NCBI RefSeq assembly: GCF_002174455.2
Contig: NZ_CP147246.1
Location: 1,267,501-1,331,500, forward strand
From: Enterococcus sp. 9D6_DIV0238
GTDB lineage: Bacteria > Bacillota > Bacilli > Lactobacillales > Enterococcaceae
Length of the DNA stretch: 64,000 bases
Reading direction: 5' to 3'
Every line of letters starts with the position of its first letter. The stretch's first letter is position 1. Below the pieces are notes generated by a model. That model had not been told where the DNA came from. It saw nothing but the letters and a program-made list of their open reading frames with translations, and ran no database searches. The translations under genes were made by a program, and so were the position numbers. Below are positions 19,829 to 31,873 of this stretch, piece after piece.

Positions 19829-21997
19829 ATGTCCAACGAAAAAACACAAGAAAACCAGCAGCTTCAGTCGATCTATACTGAATTACTGCAAGCAGAAAAA
19901 ACGTATCAAAAAGCCATCCAGGAAGTCAACGCTGACGGGAAAAGTATCTTAGAACAATTTGGTGGTGATACGAAGGTAAATTTCGACAGCTATCTTGATA
20001 ACCTTGATACCTTCTCCATGTTGGAAATGAAGAACAGAGAAATCGACCAACTCAATATCAAGAATGAAACGACCGCTAAGCAACTAGAAAAAGTCGAACG
20101 TTTACTCAAAGTGCCTTATTTTGGGAAAATCGATGTTACTTTTTTAGATGCTAGTGATGATCAGGACACCTTTTACATCGGGATGAATGATTTCACTAAT
20201 TTAGAAGGCGAAACTCGTATTTATGATTGGCGTTCGCCGATTGCTTCACTTTTTTATAAGAACATTTTAGGAAAAAGCAGCTATACTGCTAATGGATCAG
20301 AAATCCCAGTTCATTTAAATCTGAAAAGGCAATTTATCATCGATAAAGATCAGCTGATCAACTTTTTTGATACAACACTTGCGATTCAAGATGATGTGCT
20401 GCTGCATTCTTTAGAAGCAGATTCTTCTCAATATATGAAAGATATCACAACAACGATCCAGCAAGAGCAAAATGAGATCATTCGGGATGAACGCTCTCCT
20501 CTATTGGTAGTCAACGGTATCGCCGGTAGCGGGAAAACTTCTGCCATTATGCAGCGAATCGCTTATTTGCTTTATAATCATCGTTCTGAGATCACTGCAG
20601 ATGATATTTTACTCTTATCGCCAAATTCAACTTTTATTGACTACATTTCACAAGTATTGCCTAATCTAGGTGAACGTAATCCAATGAATTTGACCTTGCT
20701 GCAATTTCTCAAATTTACGTTTCAAGAGGAACAAATGATCGAAAATGAGATAGACTATTTCACGCGTATTACAGCTAGAGAAGTATCAAAACAACAGCAA
20801 ATCATTCAAAAAAAGGAATTTGTTACCTTTATTCAGGACTATCATGATACAAATGCTATACAGCCTTCATTATTCAAACCGATCATGTTTAAAAGCAAAT
20901 CTTTGTTTTCCGCTAAAACGATTTTTGATTTGTATCAGCAAACCCCTGGCACTTTAACGATCAGAGATCGTATTTCTGCGACAAAGGAGAAACTAGCTAG
21001 CCAATGGAACCGTTACTTGATCAAGCAATCAAAATCGAAACAAATGATCGATCAAATGCAGGACTTGACTGAAGAAGAACAACTACGTTATTTCCATACC
21101 ACCTTTTCTGATCAAGAAGAGCATCAATTGAGTGAATTTGCTTTGAAACGACTGCAGCAAAAGTACCGCACTGTTCAAAAAGCCATTGCTAACTTTTCCT
21201 GGTTCGATCAATGGCAGCTTTTTGAAGCACTTTATAAAAGCTATACAACAACTGATTATGTTCGGGGAACTACAGCTTATACTACTGATGAAATCGTGAT
21301 TTTACTCTTGATCAAAGATATGTTCATCGAAGACATCACAAACCGTCAGATGGCTTTTATTCTTGTTGATGAGGTACAAGATTATACAGAAGCACAGCTG
21401 CTTTTATTATTAAAGCTATTTCCTCAAGCCAGCTTTACTTTCGCAGGAGATGAGAACCAAGCGATTTTCAATACCTCGATCAGTTTTTCAGATTTGGAGC
21501 GTTTATTAAGCGGCTCTCGATCAGTATCAACACATCAGCTGTTGAATAGCTATCGTTCCAGCAAGGAAATCACGCGACTTTTTCAACGGTTAGTCACAAA
21601 CCATGAGTCACTGAATATTATTCCCATCAGAAAAGATGGGGAAAAACCTGTCTTTATCCAATGTACGGATCATGAAGACTATCTAGAAGCACTAACTAAA
21701 CTGTTAAGCACCTTAACGACAGATGAAACAATAGCGATCATCACAAAAACAGCTGCTGAAGCACAGCAATTAACAACCGAACTTTTGCTGGACCCAGAAG
21801 AAAAACAAGTGCAAATTCTCTCTATCGATATGGCTAAAGGGCTGGAATTCGATCATGTGATCATCCATGATCCATCCACACAACACTACGGAACTACGGA
21901 TAGAGAGAAGAAGATTTTGTACACAGCTATTTCTCGTGGGATGAAACAAGTATTCCTTCCTTACATTGCAGAATTGGCAGAGTTACTGACAGATTAA
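19829..21997 (+). CDS. helD: HelD-like UvrD/Rep family helicase (RNA polymerase recycling)
   Basis: A 722-residue superfamily 1 motor. A long charged N-terminal helical region (residues 1-100) precedes Walker A GIAGSGKTS (about residue 232), the DEVQD Walker B box, a late Arg-rich NSYRSSKEI motif and a GLEFDHVII motif. This arrangement matches HelD of Firmicutes, which inserts into RNA polymerase channels and dislodges stalled complexes. The start at 19829 follows GGGGGAG; nearby upstream TTG/ATG codons at 19808-19811 lack a ribosome site. It is monocistronic. Confidence 0.88.
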   Translation: MSNEKTQENQQLQSIYTELLQAEKTYQKAIQEVNADGKSILEQFGGDTKVNFDSYLDNLDTFSMLEMKNREIDQLNIKNETTAKQLEKVERLLKVPYFGKIDVTFLDASDDQDTFYIGMNDFTNLEGETRIYDWRSPIASLFYKNILGKSSYTANGSEIPVHLNLKRQFIIDKDQLINFFDTTLAIQDDVLLHSLEADSSQYMKDITTTIQQEQNEIIRDERSPLLVVNGIAGSGKTSAIMQRIAYLLYNHRSEITADDILLLSPNSTFIDYISQVLPNLGERNPMNLTLLQFLKFTFQEEQMIENEIDYFTRITAREVSKQQQIIQKKEFVTFIQDYHDTNAIQPSLFKPIMFKSKSLFSAKTIFDLYQQTPGTLTIRDRISATKEKLASQWNRYLIKQSKSKQMIDQMQDLTEEEQLRYFHTTFSDQEEHQLSEFALKRLQQKYRTVQKAIANFSWFDQWQLFEALYKSYTTTDYVRGTTAYTTDEIVILLLIKDMFIEDITNRQMAFILVDEVQDYTEAQLLLLLKLFPQASFTFAGDENQAIFNTSISFSDLERLLSGSRSVSTHQLLNSYRSSKEITRLFQRLVTNHESLNIIPIRKDGEKPVFIQCTDHEDYLEALTKLLSTLTTDETIAIITKTAAEAQQLTTELLLDPEEKQVQILSIDMAKGLEFDHVIIHDPSTQHYGTTDREKKILYTAISRGMKQVFLPYIAELAELLTD

Positions 21998-22195
21998 ACA
22001 GTCAGCTTACTAAAATAACACAAGAATCATTAGAATCAATGCTAAAATCTAGAATAGCCTATATCCAATTTCATAATAAGACCATCTCTTTCTGTGGTGT
22101 AGCAGTCTAAACAAATTTATTGTTCATTTTTCGAAAGAAGAAAGTATTTTTTTCATATATACTGCTACTATTCACTAGAAAGGACGGCAATAAGT

Positions 22196-22672
22196 ATGGA
22201 AAATAATTTTTTAATATCAGGATTGAAAAGAAAAGATTTTCTGGCATTAGATTTTTTGACAGCAGAAGAATTAGAAGAACAACATATCAAAAAACAAATC
22301 GTTGATCGTTCTCCAGCATTTCCTTGTAGAATTACGTTAAGAGAAGGTGCTGTCGGTGAAACCATTTATTTGTTGAACTATCAGCATCTAAAAAAACAAT
22401 CGCCTTATGATGCAGCTGGACCTATTTTTGTTATTGCAGGAACGGATGAGGCTGCCCTTGAGATCAATGAGATCCCTGCTATCATTTACAATCGATTCAC
22501 GTCTCTTCGTTGTTATGATTCGTCAGGTATGATGATCGAGGCTTACCTCTATCAGCCAAAAACTTTGACAGCAAAAGACATATGCCATATTTTAACAAAC
22601 ATGAACATTTCATTTATCCATGTTCACTATGCCGCCAGAGGTTGTTACAGCGCTCGAATCGATCGGGTTTAA
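22196..22672 (+). CDS. DUF1203 family protein
   Basis: A 158-residue protein recognisable as DUF1203 by FPCRITLREGAVGETIYLLNY, then PYDAAGPIFV and the C-terminal VHYAARGCYSARI. The function is not established. Conserved Cys and His residues at the C-terminus (VHYAARGCY) could form a small active or metal site. No signal peptide or membrane helix. It stands alone between helD and a membrane protein gene. Confidence 0.85.
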   Translation: MENNFLISGLKRKDFLALDFLTAEELEEQHIKKQIVDRSPAFPCRITLREGAVGETIYLLNYQHLKKQSPYDAAGPIFVIAGTDEAALEINEIPAIIYNRFTSLRCYDSSGMMIEAYLYQPKTLTAKDICHILTNMNISFIHVHYAARGCYSARIDRV

Positions 22673-22786
22673 TCAAAACATATTTACTAGTAAGTTGAAA
22701 ACAAGACTTTAGTCCGATGTATCTCTATTCTCTCCGCAGTAAACTGTAAATCAACCTGATTTTCAATTTTGATAGGAGGGAATCAA

Positions 22787-23380
22787 TTGAATAATTTCTT
22801 TGAGCGTTCTGATTTTTTAAAATCAACGATTCAAAAAAATGTAACGGTCCAAAAAAAAACACAAGGGAATACCGTTTGGCACTGGCTGCTTTTGATTCTG
22901 TTTGGTTTATTAGCATATGGCACGATGACACAGCAAATCTTTTTGATTGCTCTTTTTATGGCGATCGCAGCAATTGTTAAAGGACCTTTGATGATTTTAT
23001 GGGGGACTATTTATTCTGTACTGGTCGCTTTTTTCCCGCCATTGGGAATTGCTTTATCCGTGTTGTTTTTTCTGTTGAACTTAGGAACAGTTGTAAAAAG
23101 TTGGCGCATATCGTTGACTAGTGCATATTTCTATCTTGTTCCATTGATCGGTAGTATCGGTCGTACCATCCTTAAAAACGAACCGGACTATGCTGTCATG
23201 CTTTTCGTTATTATCAGTGTTTTAGGGTTACATTTTCTGCTACACTGGCTTTACAAAAATAATAGTCTGAGCCGCACTCTCGCATGGTCGATCGTGAGTG
23301 TTCCCTATGCATTATTAGTAATGCTTTTACCTACAAGGTTTAAACGGATCAAGACAGCAAAGAAAACAATACGTCGATAA
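22787..23380 (+). CDS. Hypothetical membrane protein
   Basis: A 197-residue protein I do not recognise. After a polar N-terminus of about 30 residues there are roughly six hydrophobic segments (for example LLLILFGLLAYGTMTQQIFLI and FPPLGIALSVLFFLLNLGTV). TTG 22787 is chosen because AGGAGG lies at 22774-22779, eight bases upstream; the TTG at 22769 precedes that site. It converges with a GNAT acetyltransferase gene and shares a terminator with it. Confidence 0.75.
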   Translation: MNNFFERSDFLKSTIQKNVTVQKKTQGNTVWHWLLLILFGLLAYGTMTQQIFLIALFMAIAAIVKGPLMILWGTIYSVLVAFFPPLGIALSVLFFLLNLGTVVKSWRISLTSAYFYLVPLIGSIGRTILKNEPDYAVMLFVIISVLGLHFLLHWLYKNNSLSRTLAWSIVSVPYALLVMLLPTRFKRIKTAKKTIRR

Positions 23381-23382
23381 AA

Positions 23383-23435
23383 AATAGACATGAATAAAAA
23401 CTTGAGCAATCGTTTTTATTCATGTCTATTCATTT
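23383..23435. terminator. Bidirectional terminator
   Basis: A 19-bp stem, AATAGACATGAATAAAAAC (23383-23401) paired with 23412-23430, serves the membrane protein gene (+) and the GNAT gene (-). Confidence 0.88.
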
Positions 23436-23945
23436 TTAAGAATTTATGTTGATTTGATATTTTTGAATCTTTTTATTTTCAACGGAATACTCCGCTAGTA
23501 AACAACCACCGTTTTTTTGTATCGTCTTTTGTGAAGCAAGATTTGTTTTATCGCAAGTCAAAAGAACAGAAGAAAATCCTTTATCCCCAAAACGTAGTAA
23601 AGCTTTCTGCAAGATCACAGAAGCATATCCTTTTCCTCTTTCAGATGGTGCTATGCCATAGCCTATATTCCCACCTATTTTCTGAAGCCCTTCTGTCAAT
23701 TCATATCTTAATTGAACCGCTCCAACGAGCTTATCATCTACCTCTAAAAATAACGTATCTGCAGGCACAAAAGAATTATTTTTCTTCTGTCTATCTTTCG
23801 TTAATTTCTCTAACCAACGTTCAAATGTTAGACCATTCAGATTAGCTGACATTGGCGTGATTTTTATTTCCCCTACATCTGACCATTCCTGAACAAAAGC
23901 TTGATATTTCAACTGATCTTCTATACATAATTCTCTTAATTTCAT
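23436..23945 (-). CDS. GNAT family N-acetyltransferase
   Basis: A 169-residue acyltransferase. The acetyl-CoA loop is in GYGIAPSERGKGYASVIL, and the fold ends with the family's TNLASQKTIQKNGG. The layout resembles ribosomal-protein or small-molecule acetyltransferases related to YcdJ-type proteins; the acceptor is unknown. It follows the HIT protein gene by 17 bases, so the two form a small operon behind metG. Confidence 0.9.
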   Translation of the reverse strand: MKLRELCIEDQLKYQAFVQEWSDVGEIKITPMSANLNGLTFERWLEKLTKDRQKKNNSFVPADTLFLEVDDKLVGAVQLRYELTEGLQKIGGNIGYGIAPSERGKGYASVILQKALLRFGDKGFSSVLLTCDKTNLASQKTIQKNGGCLLAEYSVENKKIQKYQININS

Positions 23946-23962
23946 ATACCAACTACTCCTAA

Positions 23963-24322
23963 CTAATAGGCGTGTTTTGAAGGAATCACTCCTCGTACTC
24001 CGCCCTTTGGCTCAAGCATATCTCCATGATAGCGAGGGATCAAATGAATGTGGCAATGTAATATACTTTGACCCGCATCAACACCGCAATTGGCTCCGAT
24101 GTTATAAGCGTCCGGCTGATATTTTTCGTCAAGCAACTGTTTGCCTTCTTGGAGAAGCTTGTCTATTGCTATTTTTTCTTCTATGGATAAATCAAAATAA
24201 TCTACTTTATGTTTTTTAGGTATGATCAGCATATGACCTTTGTTTACCGGTGATGTATCATAAAAAGCGCCTGCCAGTTCATTTTCCAAAATAAAATTTA
24301 TTTTGTTACAGAATACACACAT
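23963..24322 (-). CDS. HIT family protein (nucleotide hydrolase/transferase)
   Basis: A 119-residue histidine-triad protein. The N-terminal CVFCNKI resembles a zinc/Cys motif and the catalytic HCHIHLIPR triad lies near residue 90. HIT proteins hydrolyse nucleoside phosphoramidates or Ap4A-like compounds; the substrate is open. It has the usual length and overlaps no neighbour. Confidence 0.93.
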   Translation of the reverse strand: MCVFCNKINFILENELAGAFYDTSPVNKGHMLIIPKKHKVDYFDLSIEEKIAIDKLLQEGKQLLDEKYQPDAYNIGANCGVDAGQSILHCHIHLIPRYHGDMLEPKGGVRGVIPSKHAY

Positions 24323-24364
24323 GTCTGTCCCACCGTTCTAATTGTTTTTACTATTCAAAAAAAC

Positions 24365-24412
24365 GACCTCAGCGTTTCCTTATCCAGTCATTTGACTGGA
24401 TAAGAGTTCTGA
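24365..24412 (-). terminator. Terminator of metG
   Basis: On the minus strand a 26-base hairpin, CTTATCCAGTC-AAAT-GACTGGATAAG-like, is extended by an outer CTCAG/CTGAG pairing and followed by GGTCG and TTTTTTT. It lies 30 bases after the metG stop. Confidence 0.75.
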
Positions 24413-24442
24413 GAATCATTCATTTTCGTTACATGACTATGT

Positions 24443-26485
<2,043 letters not shown>

Positions 26486-26550
26486 TTACTCCTAAACAGT
26501 ATACCATACTTGGCTTTATTGAACTAGAAATCCTTGTGTTTTCTCCATAT

Positions 26551-26600
26551 AAAAAGCATCAGATTATTTTCTTTGGACGAAAATGACCTGATGCTTTTTA
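26551..26600 (-). terminator. Terminator of the fumC-malic enzyme transcript
   Basis: AAAAAGCATCAG (26551-26562) pairs with CTGATGCTTTTT (26588-26599), with T runs on the minus strand just after the malic enzyme stop. Confidence 0.85.
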
Positions 26601-26611
26601 CAAGAATTATT

Positions 26612-27790
26612 TTATGAACGGATCACACCGTCTTTTACAGCCGCTTCAGCAACTTTTTTTATGATGATATCGACTAGATCCGGATTAAATGGTGATGGAA
26701 TGATATAATCACTCGTCAGCTCAGATTCAGGAATAATTTCTGCAATCGCTTGAGCTGCTGCCAATTTCATATTCTCAGTTATCTTAGTTGCCTCTGCTAC
26801 GAAAGCACCTTTGAACAATCCTGGAAAAGCTAGAACATTATTGATTTGGTTTGGATGATCAGAACGCCCCGTACCTACTACCGCAGCACCTGCTTCGATC
26901 GCATCCTGGTAATCGATCTCTGATTCCGGGTTTGCCATTGGAAACACGATCGCTCCTTTGTTCATTGATGCGACCATTTCTTTCGATACCAGTTTTGGTG
27001 CAGAGACACCGATGAATACATCTGCTCCTACCATTGCCTCAGCCATCGTTCCTTGAAAATTTTCGGTATTTGTAATTTCAGCGATCTCTTTTTCCAAGAA
27101 GTCCAGCGATCGTTCTGAGTTTTTGCTTAAGACCCCATCAATATTGAAAGCAATCATGTTCTTCACGCCAAAATGGTGAAGCATCTTGATGATCGCACTA
27201 CCGGCAGCACCTGTCCCGGAAATAACGACTTTGATTTCGTCTACTTTTTTATGAACGATTTTTAGTGCATTGATTAGAGCCGCAATCGTTACGATCGCCG
27301 TGCCATGCTGGTCATCATGAAAAACTGGAATATCTAATTCTTCAATTAAAGCTCGTTCAATCTCAACACAGCGTGGAGCAGAAATATCTTCCAGATTGAT
27401 CCCGCCAAACGTTGGCGCCATCGCTTTAATGATTTGAATGATTTCTTTAGGATCTTTCGTGTCCAAACAAATCGGGATCGCATCGATATCTGCAAACTCT
27501 TTGAACAATAATGCTTTACCTTCCATAACAGGCAACGCAGCTTTTGGACCAATATCCCCTAACCCCAGCACAGCTGTTCCATCTGTCACTACTGCAACGG
27601 TATTTCCTTTCCAAGTGTAGTCGTAGATTTTGTCAGGCGTTTCATGAATTTGTCTGCAAGGCTCTGCTACGCCTGGCGTATAGGCTAGAGATAGGTCTTC
27701 CTTCGTTTTTACTTTCGCCTTCGAATGAATATCGATTTTTCCACGCCATTCTTCATGTGCTTTCAATGCTTTTTCATAAATCGTTGTCAT
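26612..27790 (-). CDS. NAD(P)-dependent malic enzyme
   Basis: A 392-residue short-form malic enzyme that oxidatively decarboxylates malate to pyruvate. Conserved parts are [10 protein letters not shown], the metal-site region [13 protein letters not shown], and the dinucleotide-binding [12 protein letters not shown]. It starts 36 bases after fumC. The pair would carry fumarate through malate to pyruvate and CO2 for use of C4 acids. No citrate or malate permease is adjacent. The symbol is left open because maeE and mae variants are not told apart here. Confidence 0.93.
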   Translation of the reverse strand: MTTIYEKALKAHEEWRGKIDIHSKAKVKTKEDLSLAYTPGVAEPCRQIHETPDKIYDYTWKGNTVAVVTDGTAVLGLGDIGPKAALPVMEGKALLFKEFADIDAIPICLDTKDPKEIIQIIKAMAPTFGGINLEDISAPRCVEIERALIEELDIPVFHDDQHGTAIVTIAALINALKIVHKKVDEIKVVISGTGAAGSAIIKMLHHFGVKNMIAFNIDGVLSKNSERSLDFLEKEIAEITNTENFQGTMAEAMVGADVFIGVSAPKLVSKEMVASMNKGAIVFPMANPESEIDYQDAIEAGAAVVGTGRSDHPNQINNVLAFPGLFKGAFVAEATKITENMKLAAAQAIAEIIPESELTSDYIIPSPFNPDLVDIIIKKVAEAAVKDGVIRS

Positions 27791-27826
27791 TTATTTTTTC
27801 TCCTTTCAAATTCATACAAGTAAAAA

Positions 27827-29197
27827 TTAAACGTTGTTTCCTAACATTTGTTCTGGTCTCACCCATTGATCATATTCCGTTTCTGTCAATAAACCTGTTG
27901 ATAAAGCTGCTTGCTTTAATGTCATATTTTCTGCAAAAGCCTTTTTAGCAATTTTAGCACCATTATCATAACCAATATGTGGGTTCAAAGCAGTGACCAA
28001 CATCAGTGACTGTTCGACATACTGATTCATTTTTTCCTGATTTGCCTGAATCCCGCTTAAACAATGCTCATTGAACGAACGTAAACCATCTGTTAGCAAC
28101 TCAATACTTTGAATCAAATTATATGCTAATACCGGCATGTATACATTCAATTCAAAATTTCCCTGTGATGCACCGATACCGATCGTTGTATCATTCCCCA
28201 TTACCTGAATGGCGATCATAGTCAACGCTTCGGCTTGTGTTGGATTGACTTTTCCCGGCATGATCGAACTTCCAGGCTCATTTGCAGGAATCGTGATTTC
28301 TCCCAGTCCACTTCTCGGACCGCTAGCCATCCAGCGGATATCATTCGCCATCTTCATGGCATTTGCCGCTAATGCCTTTAATGCACCAGAGGTAAATACT
28401 ACAGCGTCCTTGTTTGCAAGCGCATGAAATTTATTTGAGTCAGCCGAAAACTGACTCTGTGTCTCTTCATTTAGGCTTGCAATAAAAAAATCGACATATT
28501 CTTTTGAAGCGTTCAACCCAGTACCAACTGCTGTTCCGCCGATCGCTAATTGTTTCAACTCAGACAAACTTAGCTCGATCATTTGTTTAGTATGCTCAAA
28601 ACCAGAACGCCACCCGCTGATCTCCTGTGCAAATGTGACTGGCGTTGCATCCTGTAAATGAGTGCGACCGATCTTAATGACCTCTTCATTGGCATGCTCA
28701 AGTTTATTTAGCGTATCGATCGATCGATTCAACACAGGAAACAGTGTTCGTTCAATCAATAAAACTGCAGCAATGTGAATAGCTGTCGGAAATACGTCGT
28801 TTGAACTTTGAGACATATTCACATGATCATTGGGATGAACTTGGATGCCTTCTTTCTCACACAGATGAGCGATCACTTCGTTCACATTCATGTTTGTCTG
28901 CGTTCCGCTTCCTGTCTGCCAAAGCGACAATGGAAAGTGTTCATCAACTATTCCATCGACGATATGATCTGCTGCCTGCTGGATGGCCTGACCGATTGCT
29001 GTATCAAGCTTACCGGTGGCTTCGTTGGCTTTCGCGGCGTGCTTTTTAACTATAGCTAACGCTTGAATCAGGGACAGCGGCATTTTTTCAACCCCGATAC
29101 TAAAATTTTGACGGCTGCGTTGCGTTTGCGCTCCCCAAAGTGCCGTCTCCGGCACTCGAATTTCTCCCATAGAATCATTTTCGATCCGATAGCTCAT
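27827..29197 (-). CDS. fumC: Class II fumarate hydratase
   Basis: A 456-residue fumarase that interconverts fumarate and malate without an iron-sulfur cluster. The superfamily signature GSSIMPGKVNPTQ carries the catalytic Ser, and TNMNVNEVIAH and the TAIHIA helix are present. It is the first gene of the fumC-malic enzyme operon; a promoter lies at 29236-29265. Aspartase shares the fold, but the sequence around the signature and the downstream malic enzyme favour fumarase. Confidence 0.94.
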   Translation of the reverse strand: MSYRIENDSMGEIRVPETALWGAQTQRSRQNFSIGVEKMPLSLIQALAIVKKHAAKANEATGKLDTAIGQAIQQAADHIVDGIVDEHFPLSLWQTGSGTQTNMNVNEVIAHLCEKEGIQVHPNDHVNMSQSSNDVFPTAIHIAAVLLIERTLFPVLNRSIDTLNKLEHANEEVIKIGRTHLQDATPVTFAQEISGWRSGFEHTKQMIELSLSELKQLAIGGTAVGTGLNASKEYVDFFIASLNEETQSQFSADSNKFHALANKDAVVFTSGALKALAANAMKMANDIRWMASGPRSGLGEITIPANEPGSSIMPGKVNPTQAEALTMIAIQVMGNDTTIGIGASQGNFELNVYMPVLAYNLIQSIELLTDGLRSFNEHCLSGIQANQEKMNQYVEQSLMLVTALNPHIGYDNGAKIAKKAFAENMTLKQAALSTGLLTETEYDQWVRPEQMLGNNV

Positions 29198-29235
29198 GAT
29201 ACCTGATCCTCTCCTTTATCTATTCAGTTACTACA

Positions 29236-29265
29236 ACTATACTTTAGTTCAGCCTTTTTTTACAA
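29236..29265 (-). promoter_or_regulatory. fumC promoter
   Basis: On the minus strand TTGTAA (29260-29265), an 18-bp spacer and TATAGT (29236-29241) lie about 40 bases before the fumC start. Confidence 0.55.
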
Positions 29266-29330
29266 TGAAATTTGTAACTTTTCATGCCTAAATGTTTCTA
29301 TCGTTCGCCCTTTGTCCACCTTTCGAAACA

Positions 29331-29376
29331 AAAATAGAGTAAAGCCAACTACTATCATTTGCTTTACCCTATTTCT
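29331..29376 (-). terminator. Terminator of the amino acid permease
   Basis: On the minus strand AAATAGGGTAAAGC pairs with GCTTTACTCTATTT followed by TTGTTT. One G-T pair. It lies within 10 bases of the permease stop. Confidence 0.75.
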
Positions 29377-29380
29377 TTAT

Positions 29381-30769
29381 CTATTTTTCTGTTGTATGTT
29401 CATTACTATGCGTATAGCCATACGTAAAGTAAATCGCTATGCCTAGCACTAACGCAATAGCAAATGCTTTCCAAGTAGCCGCCTGCAGCTGCAGCATCAG
29501 ACCAATACTGACGATCACCAATAAAATAGGTAAAAACGGTACAAAAGGAATTTTAAATTCCCCCGGTTTAGGAGCACCGTCTGTTTTTCTTAAACGAATG
29601 ATCCCTATAGCCATCACGATCAAATACATCAATGTCACGATATTCGTCAGCTCAGCCAACAATTCCATCGGCACTAATCCAGCAAATAGCATCGTACAAA
29701 CACCAGCAACATATGTCGCATTTTTCGGCGTACGATTCTTTTCATCGATCTTGCTCATAAATTTCGGTAAAAGACCATCTTTACTGATCGCATAAATGAT
29801 TCGAGCCAAACTGTACATCATCGAAATCGTCACAGTCAAAAGTGTTAAAATCGCACCGACCGAGATCACACCTGCAACACCATCCTGCTGAACAAAACGC
29901 ATCGCAAATGCCACTGGATCTTTCACACCAAGTGCATCAAATGGCACGATCCCAGTTAAGATCAATGTGACGATCACATATAAAACTGCTGTGATCAAAA
30001 TCGAGCCGATGATTCCTCTAGGGATATCCTTTTGCGGATTTTTGACCTCTTCTGCAGTCATACTCACCGCGTCAAAGCCTAAGAAAGCAAAGAAAACGAC
30101 TGCGGCGCCGCTGATCACACCTGAAAAACCAAATGGCATGAACGGCTGCCAATTATCTGGTTTTACATAAAAAATTCCAACAACTAAAAATAAAGCAATA
30201 ATACCAAATTTCACAAAAACCATGACATTATTTAAGCGTAAAGCGGTTTTAGCTTCTAAAGACACCCAGAACATCACTGCTAAAAGAACAAGCATCGCAA
30301 CCAGATCGACATAAGTGCCGTTCGCTGGGTTGTATGCACCACTCAAAGCCTTAGGCAGATGAATCCCTAAACTGTTCAAAAATCCATGAACATAGCCTGA
30401 CCAGCCGGAAGCAACAGACGAAACGGCCAAGAAAAATTCACAGATCACAAGCCAGCCTGTCATCCAGGCAATAAATTCGCCGAACACCACATACATATAC
30501 GCATACGGCCCGCCAATCACCGGGATACGGGAAGCAAATTCAGCATAACATAACCCTGCTAAAATAATTGCACCTGCCGCTACTAAAAAAGATAAAGATA
30601 ACGCCGGACCAGCATCTCTTTGCGCTGCTACCCCTGTCACCACAAAAATTCCCGTTCCAACGATCGCACCGATTCCTAACATGATCAGATCCATCGTTTT
30701 TAAGTCTTTTTTCATTCCACTAGGTTCGGTAGATAAATCCTTCAGTGCTTTTTTCCTAAATATCGACAT
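29381..30769 (-). CDS. APC family amino acid permease
   Basis: A 462-residue, 12-helix amino acid-polyamine-organocation transporter. The first helix has GIGAIVGTGIFVVTG, and AGLCYAEFASRIPVIGGPYAYMYVVFGE-type sequence follows. The C-terminal half resembles the YfnA/CAT group for cationic or branched amino acids; specificity is uncertain. The start at 30769 follows GGAGGAA; an in-frame extension to 30823 lacks a ribosome site. It is preceded by the glcU gene and its terminator. Confidence 0.92.
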   Translation of the reverse strand: MSIFRKKALKDLSTEPSGMKKDLKTMDLIMLGIGAIVGTGIFVVTGVAAQRDAGPALSLSFLVAAGAIILAGLCYAEFASRIPVIGGPYAYMYVVFGEFIAWMTGWLVICEFFLAVSSVASGWSGYVHGFLNSLGIHLPKALSGAYNPANGTYVDLVAMLVLLAVMFWVSLEAKTALRLNNVMVFVKFGIIALFLVVGIFYVKPDNWQPFMPFGFSGVISGAAVVFFAFLGFDAVSMTAEEVKNPQKDIPRGIIGSILITAVLYVIVTLILTGIVPFDALGVKDPVAFAMRFVQQDGVAGVISVGAILTLLTVTISMMYSLARIIYAISKDGLLPKFMSKIDEKNRTPKNATYVAGVCTMLFAGLVPMELLAELTNIVTLMYLIVMAIGIIRLRKTDGAPKPGEFKIPFVPFLPILLVIVSIGLMLQLQAATWKAFAIALVLGIAIYFTYGYTHSNEHTTEK

Positions 30770-30830
30770 TTCATTTCCTCCAATAAATTCAAGCAACCGC
30801 TTCACTTTGATAATTAATTGCATTTATTTC

Positions 30831-30863
30831 ATAAAAATAAGCGTAAATCATTCATTTACGCTT
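30831..30863 (-). terminator. Terminator of glcU
   Basis: On the minus strand AAGCGTAAAT pairs with ATTTACGCTT, followed by ATTTTTAT. The stem includes the glcU stop codon. Confidence 0.75.
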
Positions 30864-31719
30864 TCATATACCCTAAAAGAATACCACCGACGATCACCAA
30901 TAAGCAACCAAAAATCACATATCTCATTTCCTTCTTAGTTTTGCTTTCACCAAGAATGAAAATACCGCCTAATGTTGAAATGATAATGCCCATTTGAGAA
31001 AGAGAAAAACTGATGGCCAACCCGATTTGACGCATCGTCAAAAGCATGCAAATATTCCCTAGCCCCCATAAAAGTCCGCAGCTCATATTAAACCAAACAT
31101 AGCGATCCACCTTGATTTTCTTGAATGCAAAGAAACTAGCACCAATCAACATACCAATACTTTGCGGCAAAATGATGCCCATCGGATCGAGTCCAAACGC
31201 ATTGATAATGATCGTATAGGCACCATACCCTACTGTTGAAGCAATCAATGCACGAAAACCTTTGTTAAAATCAAGCATAGAATTTGTGGTCTTGACCGTG
31301 CTTTCATCGTCCTGACGAGCAGTCAAATACGCACCTAACACTAATAATCCTAACGCAAGAAAACCTAAAAGATAATCCCTGCTGCCCTGCCACTCATGAA
31401 AAAATACTGCTCCGGCAATCGTATTGACGATCAGCTGCATTCCAGTAGAAACAGGCAATCCAACAGATACACCTAAATATTTCATTCCATGAAATTGCTG
31501 ATTTTGTCCAACGCTCCAAAACAGACCAGACAAAATACCAATGAGGATCATTTGGGCTGTAATAGCCGGCTGAACAACAAAATAGATACCTAGTGAAAAG
31601 ATCAATGCACCGATCGTCATTCCAAGTGTTTGCTGATTCGCACTGCCGCCGATCTTTCCACTGACTAAACCAATGCTGCCCCAGGCAAACATTGGAATCA
31701 ACGCAATCAAAATATTCAT
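30856..31719 (-). CDS. glcU: GlcU-like glucose uptake protein (GRP family)
   Basis: A 287-residue protein with ten predicted membrane helices in a drug/metabolite-transporter fold. IALIPMFAWGSIGLVSGKIGG at the N-terminus and SGLFWSVGQNQQFHGMKYLGVS are hallmarks of the GlcU/RhaT-like family, which takes up glucose by proton symport without phosphorylation. A weak cre-like sequence (GGAAACGTTTTTA on the minus strand, about 31765-31780) lies upstream but misses two consensus positions. Specificity is inferred from family only. Confidence 0.85.
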   Translation of the reverse strand: MNILIALIPMFAWGSIGLVSGKIGGSANQQTLGMTIGALIFSLGIYFVVQPAITAQMILIGILSGLFWSVGQNQQFHGMKYLGVSVGLPVSTGMQLIVNTIAGAVFFHEWQGSRDYLLGFLALGLLVLGAYLTARQDDESTVKTTNSMLDFNKGFRALIASTVGYGAYTIIINAFGLDPMGIILPQSIGMLIGASFFAFKKIKVDRYVWFNMSCGLLWGLGNICMLLTMRQIGLAISFSLSQMGIIISTLGGIFILGESKTKKEMRYVIFGCLLVIVGGILLGYMKA

Positions 31720-31837
31720 AATAAACTCCTATTCAATAAAGTAGATATCTCAGTCTAACAATAAAAACGTTTCCGATACAACCAGAATAGAGAAAAAAGT
31801 TCAAAAGAATTTCTCTCATTTTCCCAAAATCACAAAA

Positions 31838-31872
31838 AAGAAAGCCGAACGAATTCATCCGCTGGCTTTATT
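31838..31872 (-). terminator. Terminator of the sapR-sapS-like pair
   Basis: On the minus strand AAAGCC-AGCG pairs with CGTT-GGCTTT, followed by CTTTTTT, directly after the kinase stop. Confidence 0.7.
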
Positions 31873-31873
31873 T

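Noticed and set aside
31760..31785. cre box upstream of glcU
   Set aside because: GGAAACGTTTTTA misses two conserved consensus positions, so it is noted only in the glcU entry.
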